A stretch of 64,000 nucleotides of DNA from Streptomyces orinoci (GCF_003121295.1 NZ_PHNC01000031.1:1056439-1120438), one strand, 5' to 3'; positions 46,916 to 55,404 are shown, counted from the stretch's first letter. Program-made: numbers and translations. Notes: generated from the letters alone by a model not told the origin.

Positions 46916-48604
46916 TCAGATGCCCGCGGCGCGGGAAAGGTCGGCCTTGATCGCCGAGAGCACCTCGGCCGCATGGGCACGCGCATCCCCCAGCCCGCTC
47001 GCCGAGGCGACCGGAACCACAACCTCCAGGTAGCACTTGAGCTTGGGCTCGGTACCGCTGGGCCGGACGATCACCCGGGCCCGGGAGACCGTACCCGCCT
47101 CATCCCCGGCCAGCTGGTAGCGCAGCCCGTCCGTCGGCGGCAGCGCCTCCGTGCCCTTGGCCAGGTCCTCCGCCGAGGAGACCCGCAGCCCGGCCAGCAC
47201 CGCCGGCGGCTGCGAGCGCAGCCGCCGCATGGCGTCGGCGATCAGCGAGAGGTCCTGCACCCGCACCGACAGCTGGTCGGTGGCGTGCAGCCCATGCTCC
47301 ACGGCCAGATCGTCCAGCAGGTCGGTCAGCGTACGGCCGGACTCCTTCAGCTCGGCCGTCAGCTCGGCGACCAGCAGGGCGGCGGTGATGCCGTCCTTGT
47401 CGCGGACGCCCTCCGGGTCCACGCAGTAGCCCAGCGCCTCCTCGTAGGCGTAGCGCAGCCCGTCCACCCGGGCCAGCCACTTGAAGCCGGTGAGGGTCTC
47501 GGTGTACGGCGTGCCGGTGGAGGCGGCCGCGATCCGGGACAGCAGCGAGGAGGAGACGATGGTGGTGGCGAAGGTGCCACCGGCCTTCTTGTGCACCAGG
47601 TGGGTGGCGAGCAGCGCGCCCACCTCGTCACCGCGCAGCATCCGCCAGCCCTCGGCGGTGTCCGGGGCGGGCACGGCGACCGCGCAGCGGTCCGCGTCCG
47701 GGTCGTTGGCGATGATGATGTCCACCGCCTCGCCGCGGGCGACGGCGTCCCGGGCCGTGGCGAAGGCCAGGTCCATCGCGCCCGGCTCCTCCGGGTTGGG
47801 GAAGGCGACGGTGGGGAAGTCCGGGTCCGGGTCGGCCTGCTGGGCGACCACCAGGGGCGCCGGGAAGCCGGCCCGTTCGAAGGCGGCGGTCAGCACGGTG
47901 CGGCCGACGCCGTGCATCGGCGTGTAGACCACCCGGGCGTCACGGGCGGAGCCATTGGTGAGGACGGCGTCGGTGCGCTCCAGGTAGGCCCCGACCACGG
48001 ACTCGCGCAGGGTCTCCCAGCCGGTGTCCGGCCGGGGCACATCAGCGAGGCTGCCGATGGCCGCGATCTCGGCGGCGATGTCCGCGTCGGCGGGCGGCAC
48101 GATCTGGGAGCCGTCGCCCAGGTAGACCTTGTAGCCGTTGTCCCGCGGCGGGTTGTGGCTGGCGGTGACCTCGACGCCGGCCACTGCGCCCAGGTGGCGG
48201 ATGGCGAAGGCGAGCACCGGGGTGGGCAGCGGGCGGGGCAGCAGCGCGGCCTTCAGGCCGGCGCCCACCATCACTGCCGCGGTGTCCCGGGCGAAGTCGG
48301 CGCTCTTGTGGCGGGCGTCATAGCCGATGACCACCGTGCCACCGGCGTGGCCCTGCTTCTTGAGATAGGCGGCCAGCCCGGCCGCGGCCCGGATGACCAC
48401 GGCGCGGTTCATCCGCATGGGGCCCGCGCCCAGCTCACCGCGCAGACCGGCGGTGCCGAACTGCAGGGTCCCGGCGAAACGGTTGGCCAGCTCGGACAGG
48501 TCGCCGGCCTCGATGAGCGCGGCGAGCTCGGCACGGGTCTCGGCGTCGGGGTCCTCGGCGAGCCAGGTCCGGGCCCGGTCGATGAGCTCTCGCTCCTGCT
48601 CCAC
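46916..48604 (-). CDS. Phosphohexomutase/phosphopentomutase family protein
   Basis: A 562-residue alpha-D-phosphohexomutase (phosphoglucomutase/phosphomannomutase superfamily). 'LQFGTAGLRGELGAGPMRMN' is the substrate-phosphate site, 'VAGVEVTASHNPPRDNGYKV' the catalytic Ser loop, 'IIANDPDADRCAVAVPAPDT' the Mg2+ loop (D-x-D-x-D), 'TLTGFKWLARVDGLRYAYEE' the sugar loop and 'ARVIVRPSGTEPKLKCYLEV' the C-terminal phosphate loop. GTG at 48604 follows GGAGGAGAACC. It is placed directly downstream of purine nucleoside phosphorylase, in a regulon with deoC and deoA and with no deoB seen, so it may act as a phosphopentomutase turning (deoxy)ribose 1-phosphate into the 5-phosphate. The usual label phosphomannomutase is equally possible. 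Confidence 0.92.
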   Translation of the reverse strand: MEQERELIDRARTWLAEDPDAETRAELAALIEAGDLSELANRFAGTLQFGTAGLRGELGAGPMRMNRAVVIRAAAGLAAYLKKQGHAGGTVVIGYDARHKSADFARDTAAVMVGAGLKAALLPRPLPTPVLAFAIRHLGAVAGVEVTASHNPPRDNGYKVYLGDGSQIVPPADADIAAEIAAIGSLADVPRPDTGWETLRESVVGAYLERTDAVLTNGSARDARVVYTPMHGVGRTVLTAAFERAGFPAPLVVAQQADPDPDFPTVAFPNPEEPGAMDLAFATARDAVARGEAVDIIIANDPDADRCAVAVPAPDTAEGWRMLRGDEVGALLATHLVHKKAGGTFATTIVSSSLLSRIAAASTGTPYTETLTGFKWLARVDGLRYAYEEALGYCVDPEGVRDKDGITAALLVAELTAELKESGRTLTDLLDDLAVEHGLHATDQLSVRVQDLSLIADAMRRLRSQPPAVLAGLRVSSAEDLAKGTEALPPTDGLRYQLAGDEAGTVSRARVIVRPSGTEPKLKCYLEVVVPVASASGLGDARAHAAEVLSAIKADLSRAAGI

Positions 48605-48653
48605 GGTTCTCCTCCGGAGGTGGATATGAAGATGCGGGATCGTTGGGACGGGT

Positions 48654-48685
48654 GAAGGGGGCGGGGTTCGCACCCCGCCCCCTTC
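48654..48685 (-). terminator. Hairpin between purine nucleoside phosphorylase and phosphohexomutase
   Basis: GAAGGGGGCGGGG (48654-48666) pairs with 48673-48685. Both genes read leftward, so it would end or attenuate the phosphorylase transcript before the mutase. Confidence 0.8.
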
Positions 48686-48711
48686 TACCCATCGGCGGCA
48701 GCCACCTGCCG

Positions 48712-49533
48712 TCAGAGCTTCGGCAGCACCTGCGCCAGCAGCGCACCCATGCGGGCGGCGGAGTCGCGGCCGGCCTGGAGCACCTCTTCGTGGTTGAGCG
48801 GCTCACCGGTCATGCCCGCGGCCAGGTTGGTGACCAGGGAGATGCCCAGCACCTCGGCGCCCGCCTCGCGGGCCGCGATGGCCTCCAGCGTGGTGGACAT
48901 GCCGACCAGGTCGGCGCCCAGGGTGCGGGCCATCCGGACCTCGGCCGGGGTCTCGTAGTGCGGGCCGGGGAACTGCGCGTAGACGCCCTCCTCCAGGGAG
49001 GGGTCCACCTCCTTGCACAGGGTGCGCAGCCGCTGCGAGTACAGGTCGGTGAGATCGACGAAGTTGGCGCCGACGATCGGGGAGGTGGCGGTGAGGTTGA
49101 GGTGGTCGCTGATCAGCACCGGCTGGCCGGGGCGCATCCCGTCGCGCAGACCACCGCAGCCGTTGGTCAGCACCACGGTCTTGCAGCCGGCGGCGACCGA
49201 GGTACGCACCCCGTGCACCACGGCGGCCACGCCGCGGCCCTCGTAGTAGTGCGTACGGCCGAGGAAGACCAGCGCGCGCTTGTCGTTGACCTTGTACGAG
49301 CGGATGGTGCCCGCGTGGCCCGCGACCGCGGCCTTGGTGAAGCCCGGCAGCTCGGTGACCGGGAACTCGGCCTCGGGGGCGCCGAGCGCTTCGGTGGCGG
49401 GGACCCAGCCCGAGCCCATGACCAGGGCGACGTCGTGGGTCTCGGCGCCGGTCAGCTCGCGCAGGCGGGCGGCGGCCTGGTCGGCGGCGGCGTACGGGTC
49501 GGCCTGGATGTCCGGAGTAACTGATGCGTTCAC
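48712..49533 (-). CDS. Purine nucleoside phosphorylase
   Basis: A 273-residue trimeric-type purine nucleoside phosphorylase (PNP/MTAP family), splitting inosine or guanosine and deoxy forms to base and (deoxy)ribose 1-phosphate. 'DVALVMGSGWVPATEALGAP' binds phosphate, 'GRTHYYEGRGVAAVVHGVRT' and 'VLTNGCGGLRDGMRPGQPVL' follow, 'ISDHLNLTATSPIVGANFVD' is typical, and 'GPHYETPAEVRMARTLGADL' with 'VGMSTTLEAIAAREAGAEVL' builds the purine site. GTG at 49533. The nucleoside operator CTACGCGCGTAG is 25 bp upstream. It uses products of adenosine deaminase, and its sugar phosphate would go to the mutase and DeoC. Confidence 0.95.
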   Translation of the reverse strand: MNASVTPDIQADPYAAADQAAARLRELTGAETHDVALVMGSGWVPATEALGAPEAEFPVTELPGFTKAAVAGHAGTIRSYKVNDKRALVFLGRTHYYEGRGVAAVVHGVRTSVAAGCKTVVLTNGCGGLRDGMRPGQPVLISDHLNLTATSPIVGANFVDLTDLYSQRLRTLCKEVDPSLEEGVYAQFPGPHYETPAEVRMARTLGADLVGMSTTLEAIAAREAGAEVLGISLVTNLAAGMTGEPLNHEEVLQAGRDSAARMGALLAQVLPKL

Positions 49534-49558
49534 GCGGACGAGGGTAACCGGTCATCGC

Positions 49559-49570
49559 CTACGCGCGTAG
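49559..49570. promoter_or_regulatory. Nucleoside-regulon operator upstream of purine nucleoside phosphorylase
   Basis: Perfect CTACGCGCGTAG, 26 bp upstream of the GTG start of the phosphorylase. It is the fourth exact copy in the window. Confidence 0.78.
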
Positions 49571-49642
49571 ATGTCCCAGGTCACGGTCCAGCGACGGTCA
49601 CCTCACGGATGGCGCCGAAGGGCCCGGACCAAAGTCCCCCGG

Positions 49643-50080
49643 TCAGCAGGGCCGCTTGCGCAGTTCCATCACATAGTCGTGCGGCGCTCCGGCCGACTCG
49701 GCGGCGTCGGCGATCTCACCCAGATAGCGGGCCGAGGGCAGCCCGCCCTCATAGCCGTTGAGCACATAGATCCAGGCCGGCTCCTCGCCGTCCAGGGTGT
49801 CCACCCGGACCTTCAGCCGCCGGTAGATGTCCAGGCCGACGCCCTCCCAGCGGTCCATGGACTCCTCGTCCATCGGGGCGATGTCGTACAGCGCCACAAA
49901 GACCTGGGCGCCGGGCTCCTCCACCACGGTGGCCAGCGCGCCCTCCCAGCCCATCTGCTCCCCGCCGAAGGTCAGCCGCCAGCCGTTGAGCCATCCGGTG
50001 CCGCGCAGCGGGGAGTGGGGGGCGCGGCGGGACATCAGCCGGGCGTCGAGGTTGCCGGCGTAGGCGGCGTAGAGCGACAT
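49643..50080 (-). CDS. Gamma-glutamylcyclotransferase-like protein
   Basis: A 145-residue protein of the AIG2/gamma-glutamylcyclotransferase fold. 'MSLYAAYAGNLDARLMSRRA' gives the Y-x-x-N start that binds the glutamyl group, 'LNGWRLTFGGEQMGWEGALA' is the next conserved strand, 'VFVALYDIAPMDEESMDRWE' has the acidic catalytic position and 'PAWIYVLNGYEGGLPSARYL' the last strand. It may cleave gamma-glutamyl amines or peptides; the substrate is not clear. ATG at 50080 is chosen because the fold begins right there. It is divergent from the lpdA-type gene with a 95-bp gap. Confidence 0.85.
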   Translation of the reverse strand: MSLYAAYAGNLDARLMSRRAPHSPLRGTGWLNGWRLTFGGEQMGWEGALATVVEEPGAQVFVALYDIAPMDEESMDRWEGVGLDIYRRLKVRVDTLDGEEPAWIYVLNGYEGGLPSARYLGEIADAAESAGAPHDYVMELRKRPC

Positions 50081-50175
50081 GGTTCTGAGGGTACGGGAGT
50101 GAGGCGGGACCGCATTTGGGATGGCAGGCTCATGGGGAGGGCCCCGGAGGGAGTCGCTTTGATGGGTGCGGGACA

Positions 50176-51609
50176 ATGGAGTACGTGACTCGGATCGTGA
50201 TCATCGGTGGCGGACCCGGCGGCTATGAAGCGGCGCTCGTCGCCGCTCAGCTCGGCGCGGAGGTGACCGTCGTCGATTGCGACGGTCTGGGCGGGGCGTC
50301 GGTGCTCACCGACTGCGTGCCCTCGAAGACTCTTATCGCCACCGCCGAGGTGAAGACCAACTTCGACTCCTCGTATGAAGAGCTGGGGATCACGGTTGAC
50401 GACGGCGAGGACGGCACCGTGGTCGGCGTGGACCTGGGCAAGGTCAACCGCCGGGTGAAGCGGCTGGCGCTGGCCCAGTCGCACGACATCACCGCCTCGG
50501 TGACCCGGGCCGGCGGCCGGGTGCTGCGCGGCCGGGGCCGGCTGGAGCCGCAGCAGTCCGCCGACGGCTCCCGCCGGGTGGTGGTACGGGCCGCGGACGG
50601 CACCGAGGAGACCCTGGTGGCGGACGCGGTGCTGATCGCCACCGGCGCCCACCCCCGGGAGATCCCGGACGCGCTGCCGGACGGCGAGCGCATCCTCAAC
50701 TGGACCCAGGTCTACGACCTGGAGGAGCTCCCCCGGGAACTGATCGTGGTGGGCTCCGGTGTCACCGGCGCCGAGTTCGCCGGCGCGTACCAGGCGCTGG
50801 GCTCCGAGGTGACCCTGGTCTCCTCCCGGGACCGGGTGCTGCCGGGCGAGGACCCGGACGCGGCCGCGGTGCTGGAGGATGTCTTCCGCCGCCGCGGGAT
50901 GAATGTGATGGCCCGTTCGCGGGCCCAGTCGGCCAAGCGGGTGGGCGACCGGGTGGAGGTCACCCTCGCCGATGGGCGGGTCATCTCCGGTACGCACTGT
51001 CTGATGGCCGTCGGCTCCATCCCCAACACGGCCGGGATCGGCCTGGAGGAGTCCGGCGTCCGGCTGACCGAGTCGGGTCATATCTGGACCGACAAGGTCT
51101 CGCGCACCAGTGCGCCGGGCGTGTACGCGGCCGGTGACTGCACCGGAGTGCTCGCACTGGCGTCCGTCGCCGCCATGCAGGGCCGAATTGCCATGTACCA
51201 CTTCCTGGGTGATGCGGTGACCCCGCTCAATCTCAAGGCGGTATCCGCGAACGTGTTTACGGATCCGGAGATTGCCACGGTCGGTTATTCGCAGGCGGAC
51301 GTGGACAACGGCCTGATTGACGCCCGGGTGGTCAAGCTCCCGCTGCTGCGCAATCCGCGGGCCAAGATGCAGGGCATTCGCGATGGATTCGTGAAGATGT
51401 TCTGCCGCCCCGGCACCGGCATCGTGGTGGGCGGCGTGGTGGTGGCACCGCGGGCCAGCGAGCTGATTCATCCCATCTCGATCGCGGTTGACAACAATCT
51501 GACAGTGGAACAGATCGCGAACGCGTTCACCGTGTACCCGTCCCTGTCCGGCTCGATCGCCGAAGTGGCACGGCAGTTGCACACCAGGAAGACCCAGCGG
51601 GAGTCCTGA
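50176..51609 (+). CDS. lpdA: LpdA-type NAD(P)H-quinone dehydrogenase (flavoprotein disulfide reductase family)
   Basis: A 477-residue FAD/NAD(P) oxidoreductase. 'RIVIIGGGPGGYEAALVAAQ' binds FAD, 'ELIVVGSGVTGAEFAGAYQA' binds NAD(P)H, 'PGVYAAGDCTGVLALASVAA' is the second FAD motif and 'PTLSGSIAEVARQLH' lies at the dimer end (reads YPSLSGSIAEVARQLH). Where true lipoamide dehydrogenases have the redox pair C-x4-C, this has 'GLGGASVLTDCVPSKTLIAT', so one Cys is missing. The same pattern is known in mycobacterial LpdA (Rv3303c), which reduces quinones and has no lipoamide activity. ATG at 50176; GTG at 50185 is possible. A terminator follows. Confidence 0.92.
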   Translation: MEYVTRIVIIGGGPGGYEAALVAAQLGAEVTVVDCDGLGGASVLTDCVPSKTLIATAEVKTNFDSSYEELGITVDDGEDGTVVGVDLGKVNRRVKRLALAQSHDITASVTRAGGRVLRGRGRLEPQQSADGSRRVVVRAADGTEETLVADAVLIATGAHPREIPDALPDGERILNWTQVYDLEELPRELIVVGSGVTGAEFAGAYQALGSEVTLVSSRDRVLPGEDPDAAAVLEDVFRRRGMNVMARSRAQSAKRVGDRVEVTLADGRVISGTHCLMAVGSIPNTAGIGLEESGVRLTESGHIWTDKVSRTSAPGVYAAGDCTGVLALASVAAMQGRIAMYHFLGDAVTPLNLKAVSANVFTDPEIATVGYSQADVDNGLIDARVVKLPLLRNPRAKMQGIRDGFVKMFCRPGTGIVVGGVVVAPRASELIHPISIAVDNNLTVEQIANAFTVYPSLSGSIAEVARQLHTRKTQRES

Positions 51610-51615
51610 GTTGCC

Positions 51616-51652
51616 AGGGAGCCGGATGAGGCGATCAACTTCCCGGCTCCCT
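51616..51652 (+). terminator. Terminator after lpdA-type gene
   Basis: AGGGAGCCGG (51616-51625) pairs with CCGGCTCCCT (51643-51652), with a 17-base loop, directly after the stop. Confidence 0.75.
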
Positions 51653-51742
51653 ATATCACTTACCGGCCTGCCCGGCGGGTGGCTTCCGTTAATTGCCGCA
51701 ACCTGCTGAAAGCCGATGGTCGTTGGCGTTACTGTCGGTTTC

Positions 51743-52747
51743 GTGTTCGCTGCAGAACGTCGTCAATTGATCCTCGAAATGGTGCGGGCCAACGGGGCGG
51801 TATCGCTCCGGGAGCTCGCCCGCGTTGTCCAGACCTCCGAAGTGACCGTGCGGCGTGACGTACGGGCACTGGAAGCCGAAGGGCTGCTGGACCGCCGGCA
51901 CGGTGGCGCGGTGCTCCCCGGCGGTTTCACCCGGGAGTCGGGCTTCCCGCAGAAATCCCATCTAGCCACCGCCGAGAAGACGGCCATCGCCGATCTCGCG
52001 GCGAGCTTCGTCGAAGAGGGCGAGGCCGTCGTGGTCGGCGCCGGCACCACCACCCAGGAGCTGGCCCGCCGCCTGGCGCGGGTGCCGGGCCTGACCGTGG
52101 TCACCAACTCCCTGCTCGTTGCCCAGGCCTTGGCGCACGCCAACCGGGTCGAGGTCGTGATGACCGGCGGCACGCTGCGGGGTTCCAACTATGCGCTGGT
52201 CGGCAGCGGGGCGGAGCAGTCGCTTCAGGGGCTGCGGGTGTCCCGGGCCTTCCTCTCCGGCAGCGGTCTGACCGCCGAACGGGGCCTGTCCACCTCCAAT
52301 ATGCTCTCCGCCAGCGTGGACCGGGCGCTGGTGCAGGCGGCGGCGGAAGTGGTGGTGCTGGCCGACCACACCAAGCTGGGCACCGACACCATGTTCCAGA
52401 CGGTGCCCACCGATGTCATCACCAGACTGGTGACCGATGAGCCCCCCGCTCATGACGACCGCGCGGCGACGGAACTCCAGGCTCTCGCCGACCAGGGGGT
52501 GCACATTTCGGTGACCGGCTCCGGTCCGGGTGCCCCCGGTGCCTCCGGCGACGGCCGCCGCCGCGATATGCCTCCGCTGCCGGGGCAGCGGCGGACCCAT
52601 CCGCTGGCCGCTGACGGCCGGCATGGTCCGCAGTACCCCGGCGGGCCGGGGCAGGGGGGTGCGCCTGGGGCGCAGCTGCGCGGTGCGCTTCCGGTGGGTG
52701 AGCAGGCGTCGGTACGGGTCGCCGATTTGGCCCCGCGGCGGAGATAA
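51743..52747 (+). CDS. DeoR/GlpR family transcriptional regulator
   Basis: A 334-residue regulator. The DeoR helix-turn-helix is at residues 1-60: 'VFAAERRQLILEMVRANGAV', 'SLRELARVVQTSEVTVRRDV' and 'RALEAEGLLDRRHGGAVLPG'. The sugar-phosphate isomerase-like sensor follows ('EEGEAVVVGAGTTTQELARR', 'VTNSLLVAQALAHANRVEVV', 'TGGTLRGSNYALVGSGAEQS', 'VVLADHTKLGTDTMFQTV'). DeoR-type proteins usually respond to sugar phosphates, so it is a natural candidate for the regulator of the nucleoside operators here. The tail after about residue 260 is Gly/Pro/Arg-rich and disordered. GTG at 51743 has no evident Shine-Dalgarno and may be leaderless. No copy of the palindrome lies at its own promoter. Confidence 0.9.
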   Translation: MFAAERRQLILEMVRANGAVSLRELARVVQTSEVTVRRDVRALEAEGLLDRRHGGAVLPGGFTRESGFPQKSHLATAEKTAIADLAASFVEEGEAVVVGAGTTTQELARRLARVPGLTVVTNSLLVAQALAHANRVEVVMTGGTLRGSNYALVGSGAEQSLQGLRVSRAFLSGSGLTAERGLSTSNMLSASVDRALVQAAAEVVVLADHTKLGTDTMFQTVPTDVITRLVTDEPPAHDDRAATELQALADQGVHISVTGSGPGAPGASGDGRRRDMPPLPGQRRTHPLAADGRHGPQYPGGPGQGGAPGAQLRGALPVGEQASVRVADLAPRRR

Positions 52748-52761
52748 GGGTGCCCCCGTAA

Positions 52762-52882
52762 GGGGCGCGGGGAACTGCGCGAGCAAGCATTGGCCGCCCG
52801 CAGCCGATGACGAAACCCCGGGCCGGGGTTTCACTGTCGGGTGCGGGCCGCCATCGGCTGGTCGCGCAGTTCCCCGCGCCCC
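52762..52882. repeat. Long inverted-repeat element, 121 bp
   Basis: Ends GGGGCGCGGGGAACTGCGCG and its reverse complement; the interior includes GGCCGCCCGCAGCCGATGAC and the related inverse. It has the same length as the element at 59207-59327 and is about 90% identical to it by eye. It occupies the gap between the convergent DeoR and TetR genes. Confidence 0.9.
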
Positions 52883-52905
52883 TTACGGGGCGCCCAGAAG
52901 GACCG

Positions 52906-53487
52906 TTACCCCTGGATGCCGCGCAGCGTCAGCTTCAGCAGGCGGTCGGCCAACTCCGGGTCCTCCGGGGACTGTTCGACCGCCAGCGAGATCGCATTGG
53001 TCAGCTGCATCAGATCGGCGATGTCCACATCGGGCCGCACCACACCCGCCTGCTGCGCCCGGGCCAGCAGCGTGCTGCCCGCCGCCCGCATGGGCGTGCT
53101 GCACCGGGACAGCGCGCTGGCCTCGTCGCTCTGTGCGGCCATCAGCGCCCTGGACAGCCCCCGGTAGGTGCTGGCGTGCGTCACGATGGCCCGTAGCCAG
53201 TCCACCAGCGCCCGGCAGGGCTCGGGTGCCGCCAGCAGCTCGCGGGAGCGGGCCAGCAGCTTGTCCACCTCGTCCTGGAAGACGGCGCTCATCAGCGCCG
53301 TGCGGTTGGGGAAGTGCCGGTACAGCGTTCCGATGCCGACCTCGGCCCGGCGGGCGATGTCCTCCAGGGAGGCATCGGTGCCATGCGCGGTGAAGGCCGT
53401 ACGCGCCTCGCTGAGCAGCCGTTCGTAGTTGCGGCGTGCGTCCGCGCGCATGGGCCTTGGTGACGTCCGCGCCGTATCGGTCGTCAT
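52906..53487 (-). CDS. TetR family transcriptional regulator
   Basis: A 193-residue regulator. The helix-turn-helix is 'GTDASLEDIARRAEVGIGTL' plus YRHFPNRTALMSAVF, at residues about 35-75. The C-terminal helical part ('RALVDWLRAIVTHASTYRGL', 'VRPDVDIADLMQLTNAISLA') is typical of the actinobacterial SbtR-like ligand domain. ATG at 53487. It is upstream on the same strand of nothing obvious and downstream of accA; its target is not apparent, since the adjacent genes are transcribed away or convergent. Confidence 0.88.
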   Translation of the reverse strand: MTTDTARTSPRPMRADARRNYERLLSEARTAFTAHGTDASLEDIARRAEVGIGTLYRHFPNRTALMSAVFQDEVDKLLARSRELLAAPEPCRALVDWLRAIVTHASTYRGLSRALMAAQSDEASALSRCSTPMRAAGSTLLARAQQAGVVRPDVDIADLMQLTNAISLAVEQSPEDPELADRLLKLTLRGIQG

Positions 53488-53542
53488 GTCCGTCCGTCCT
53501 CCCGCTCGCTCCCCCGCGAACCCAAGGATGCCATCAACGCGA

Positions 53543-53576
53543 CGGGGCCCCTGGCCGTTACCGGACAGGGACCCCG
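53543..53576. terminator. Hairpin after the acyl-CoA carboxylase alpha gene
   Basis: CGGGGCCCCTG (53543-53553) and CAGGGACCCCG (53566-53576) pair with one mismatch, 22 bp after the leftward accA stop. Confidence 0.7.
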
Positions 53577-53598
53577 CGGGACGAGCGCCGGGCGCGGA

Positions 53599-55353
53599 TC
53601 AGTCCTTGATCTCGCAGATGACGGCGCCGGACGAGACCGAGCCGCCGACCTCGGCGGTGATGCCCTTCACGGTGCCCGCGCGGTGGGCGTTGATGGGCTG
53701 CTCCATCTTCATGGCCTCCAGGACCACGATCAGGTCGCCCGCGGCCACCTGCTGGCCCTCCTCCACGGCCACCTTGACGATGGTGCCCTGCATCGGGGAG
53801 GTCAGCGAGTCACCGGAGGCCGCGGCCCCGGCCTTCTTGGCGGCGCGGCGCTTGGGCTTGGCGCCACCGGCGGCCGCGGTACGGGCGATGGTCATGCCCA
53901 GCGAGGAGGGCAGCGAGACCTCCAGGCGCTTGCCGCCGACCTCCACCACCACCGTCTCCCGGCCGGGCAGTTCCTCGTCCTCCTCGGCCGCGGCGCCGGT
54001 GAAGGGCTGGATGGTGTTGTTGAACTCGGTTTCGATCCAGCGGGTGTGGATCCGGAAGGGCTCGGCGGTGAAGTCGGGGTCGGCGACCACGGCGCGGTGG
54101 AAGGGGATGGCGGTGGCCATGCCCTCGACCTCGAACTCGGCCAGGGCGCGGGCGGCGCGCTGCAGGGCCTGTTCCCGGGTGGCGCCGGTGACGATCAGCT
54201 TGGCCAGCAGGGAGTCCCAGGCCGGGCCGATGACCGAGCCGGACTCCACACCGGCGTCCAGGCGCACGCCCGGGCCGGTGGGCGGGCTGAACTTGGTGAC
54301 GGTGCCGGGGGCGGGCAGGAAGTTGCGGCCCGGGTCCTCGCCGTTGATGCGGAACTCAAAGGAGTGACCGCGCGCCGGCGGGTCGTCGTAGCCGAGCTCC
54401 TCGCCGTCGGCGATGCGGAACATCTCCCGCACCAGGTCGATGCCGGTGACCTCCTCGGTGACCGGGTGCTCCACCTGAAGACGGGTGTTGACCTCCAGGA
54501 AGGAGATGGTGCCGTCCTGGCCGACCAGGAACTCCACGGTGCCCGCGCCGACATAGCCGGCCTCCTTGAGGATGGCCTTGGAGGCGCGGTACAGCTCGGC
54601 GTTCTGCTCCGCGGACAAAAACGGGGCCGGGGCCTCCTCCACCAGCTTCTGGTGGCGGCGCTGCAGGGAGCAGTCACGGGTGGAGACCACGACCACATTG
54701 CCGTGCTGGTCCGCCAGGCACTGGGTTTCCACATGCCGGGGACGGTCCAGGTAGCGCTCCACAAAGCACTCGCCGCGGCCGAAGGCGGCCACCGCCTCGC
54801 GCACCGCGGAGTCATACAGCTCCGGGACCTCTTCCATGGTGCGGGCGACCTTCAGGCCACGCCCGCCGCCGCCGAAGGCGGCCTTGATGGCGATCGGCAG
54901 CCCGTGCTGCTCGGCGAAGGCCACGACCTCCTCGGCACCGGACACCGGGTCGGGGGTACCCGCCACCAGCGGCGCGCCCGCGCGCTGGGCGATATGACGG
55001 GCCGCCACCTTGTCGCCGAGGTCGCGGATGGCCTGCGGCGGGGGGCCGATCCAGATCAGCCCGGCGTCCAGCACGGCCTGGGCGAACTCGGCGTTCTCGG
55101 ACAGGAAGCCATAGCCGGGGTGGACAGCGTCGGCCCCCGACTCGGCCGCCGCGGCGAGCACCTTGGAGATATCGAGGTAGCTGGTCGCGGGGGTGTCACC
55201 GCCCAGCGCGTACGCCTCGTCTGCCACCCGGACATGCAATGCGTCACGGTCCGGGTCGGCGTAGACCGCCACACTGCCGATCCCGGCATCCCGGCACGCA
55301 CGAGCGACGCGGACAGCGATTTCGCCACGGTTGGCGATGAGCACCTTGCGCAC
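53599..55353 (-). CDS. accA2: Acetyl/propionyl-CoA carboxylase alpha subunit (biotin carboxylase plus BCCP)
   Basis: A 584-residue biotinylated subunit. 'RKVLIANRGEIAVRVARACR' starts the biotin carboxylase; 'IKAAFGGGGRGLKVARTMEE' is the ATP lid, 'CFVERYLDRPRHVETQCLAD', 'VVVSTRDCSLQRRHQKLVEE', 'FLEVNTRLQVEHPVTEEVTG' complete it (to about residue 450). The C-terminal BCCP reads 'MQGTIVKVAVEEGQQVAAGD' and 'VVLEAMKMEQPINAHRAGTV', with the biotinylated Lys in M-K-M. It carboxylates biotin for carboxyltransferase subunits such as PccB below, providing malonyl- or methylmalonyl-CoA for fatty acids and polyketides. ATG... the start is the CAT-complement at 55353 with GGAGG upstream. A dyad lies just upstream. 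Confidence 0.95.
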   Translation of the reverse strand: MRKVLIANRGEIAVRVARACRDAGIGSVAVYADPDRDALHVRVADEAYALGGDTPATSYLDISKVLAAAAESGADAVHPGYGFLSENAEFAQAVLDAGLIWIGPPPQAIRDLGDKVAARHIAQRAGAPLVAGTPDPVSGAEEVVAFAEQHGLPIAIKAAFGGGGRGLKVARTMEEVPELYDSAVREAVAAFGRGECFVERYLDRPRHVETQCLADQHGNVVVVSTRDCSLQRRHQKLVEEAPAPFLSAEQNAELYRASKAILKEAGYVGAGTVEFLVGQDGTISFLEVNTRLQVEHPVTEEVTGIDLVREMFRIADGEELGYDDPPARGHSFEFRINGEDPGRNFLPAPGTVTKFSPPTGPGVRLDAGVESGSVIGPAWDSLLAKLIVTGATREQALQRAARALAEFEVEGMATAIPFHRAVVADPDFTAEPFRIHTRWIETEFNNTIQPFTGAAAEEDEELPGRETVVVEVGGKRLEVSLPSSLGMTIARTAAAGGAKPKRRAAKKAGAAASGDSLTSPMQGTIVKVAVEEGQQVAAGDLIVVLEAMKMEQPINAHRAGTVKGITAEVGGSVSSGAVICEIKD

Positions 55354-55371
55354 GATGGCTCCCTCCTTGAA

Positions 55372-55404
55372 ACAAGGTGAGTTTAGGTACTGGCGACACC
55401 TTGT
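55372..55404. promoter_or_regulatory. Candidate operator upstream of the carboxylase alpha gene
   Basis: ACAAGGTG (55372-55379) and CACCTTGT (55397-55404) form a perfect dyad with a 17-bp spacer, 19 bp upstream of the accA start. The rest of the 303-bp gap up to 55656 shows no gene. The IclR-family gene next door might bind here, but this is a guess. Confidence 0.5.
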
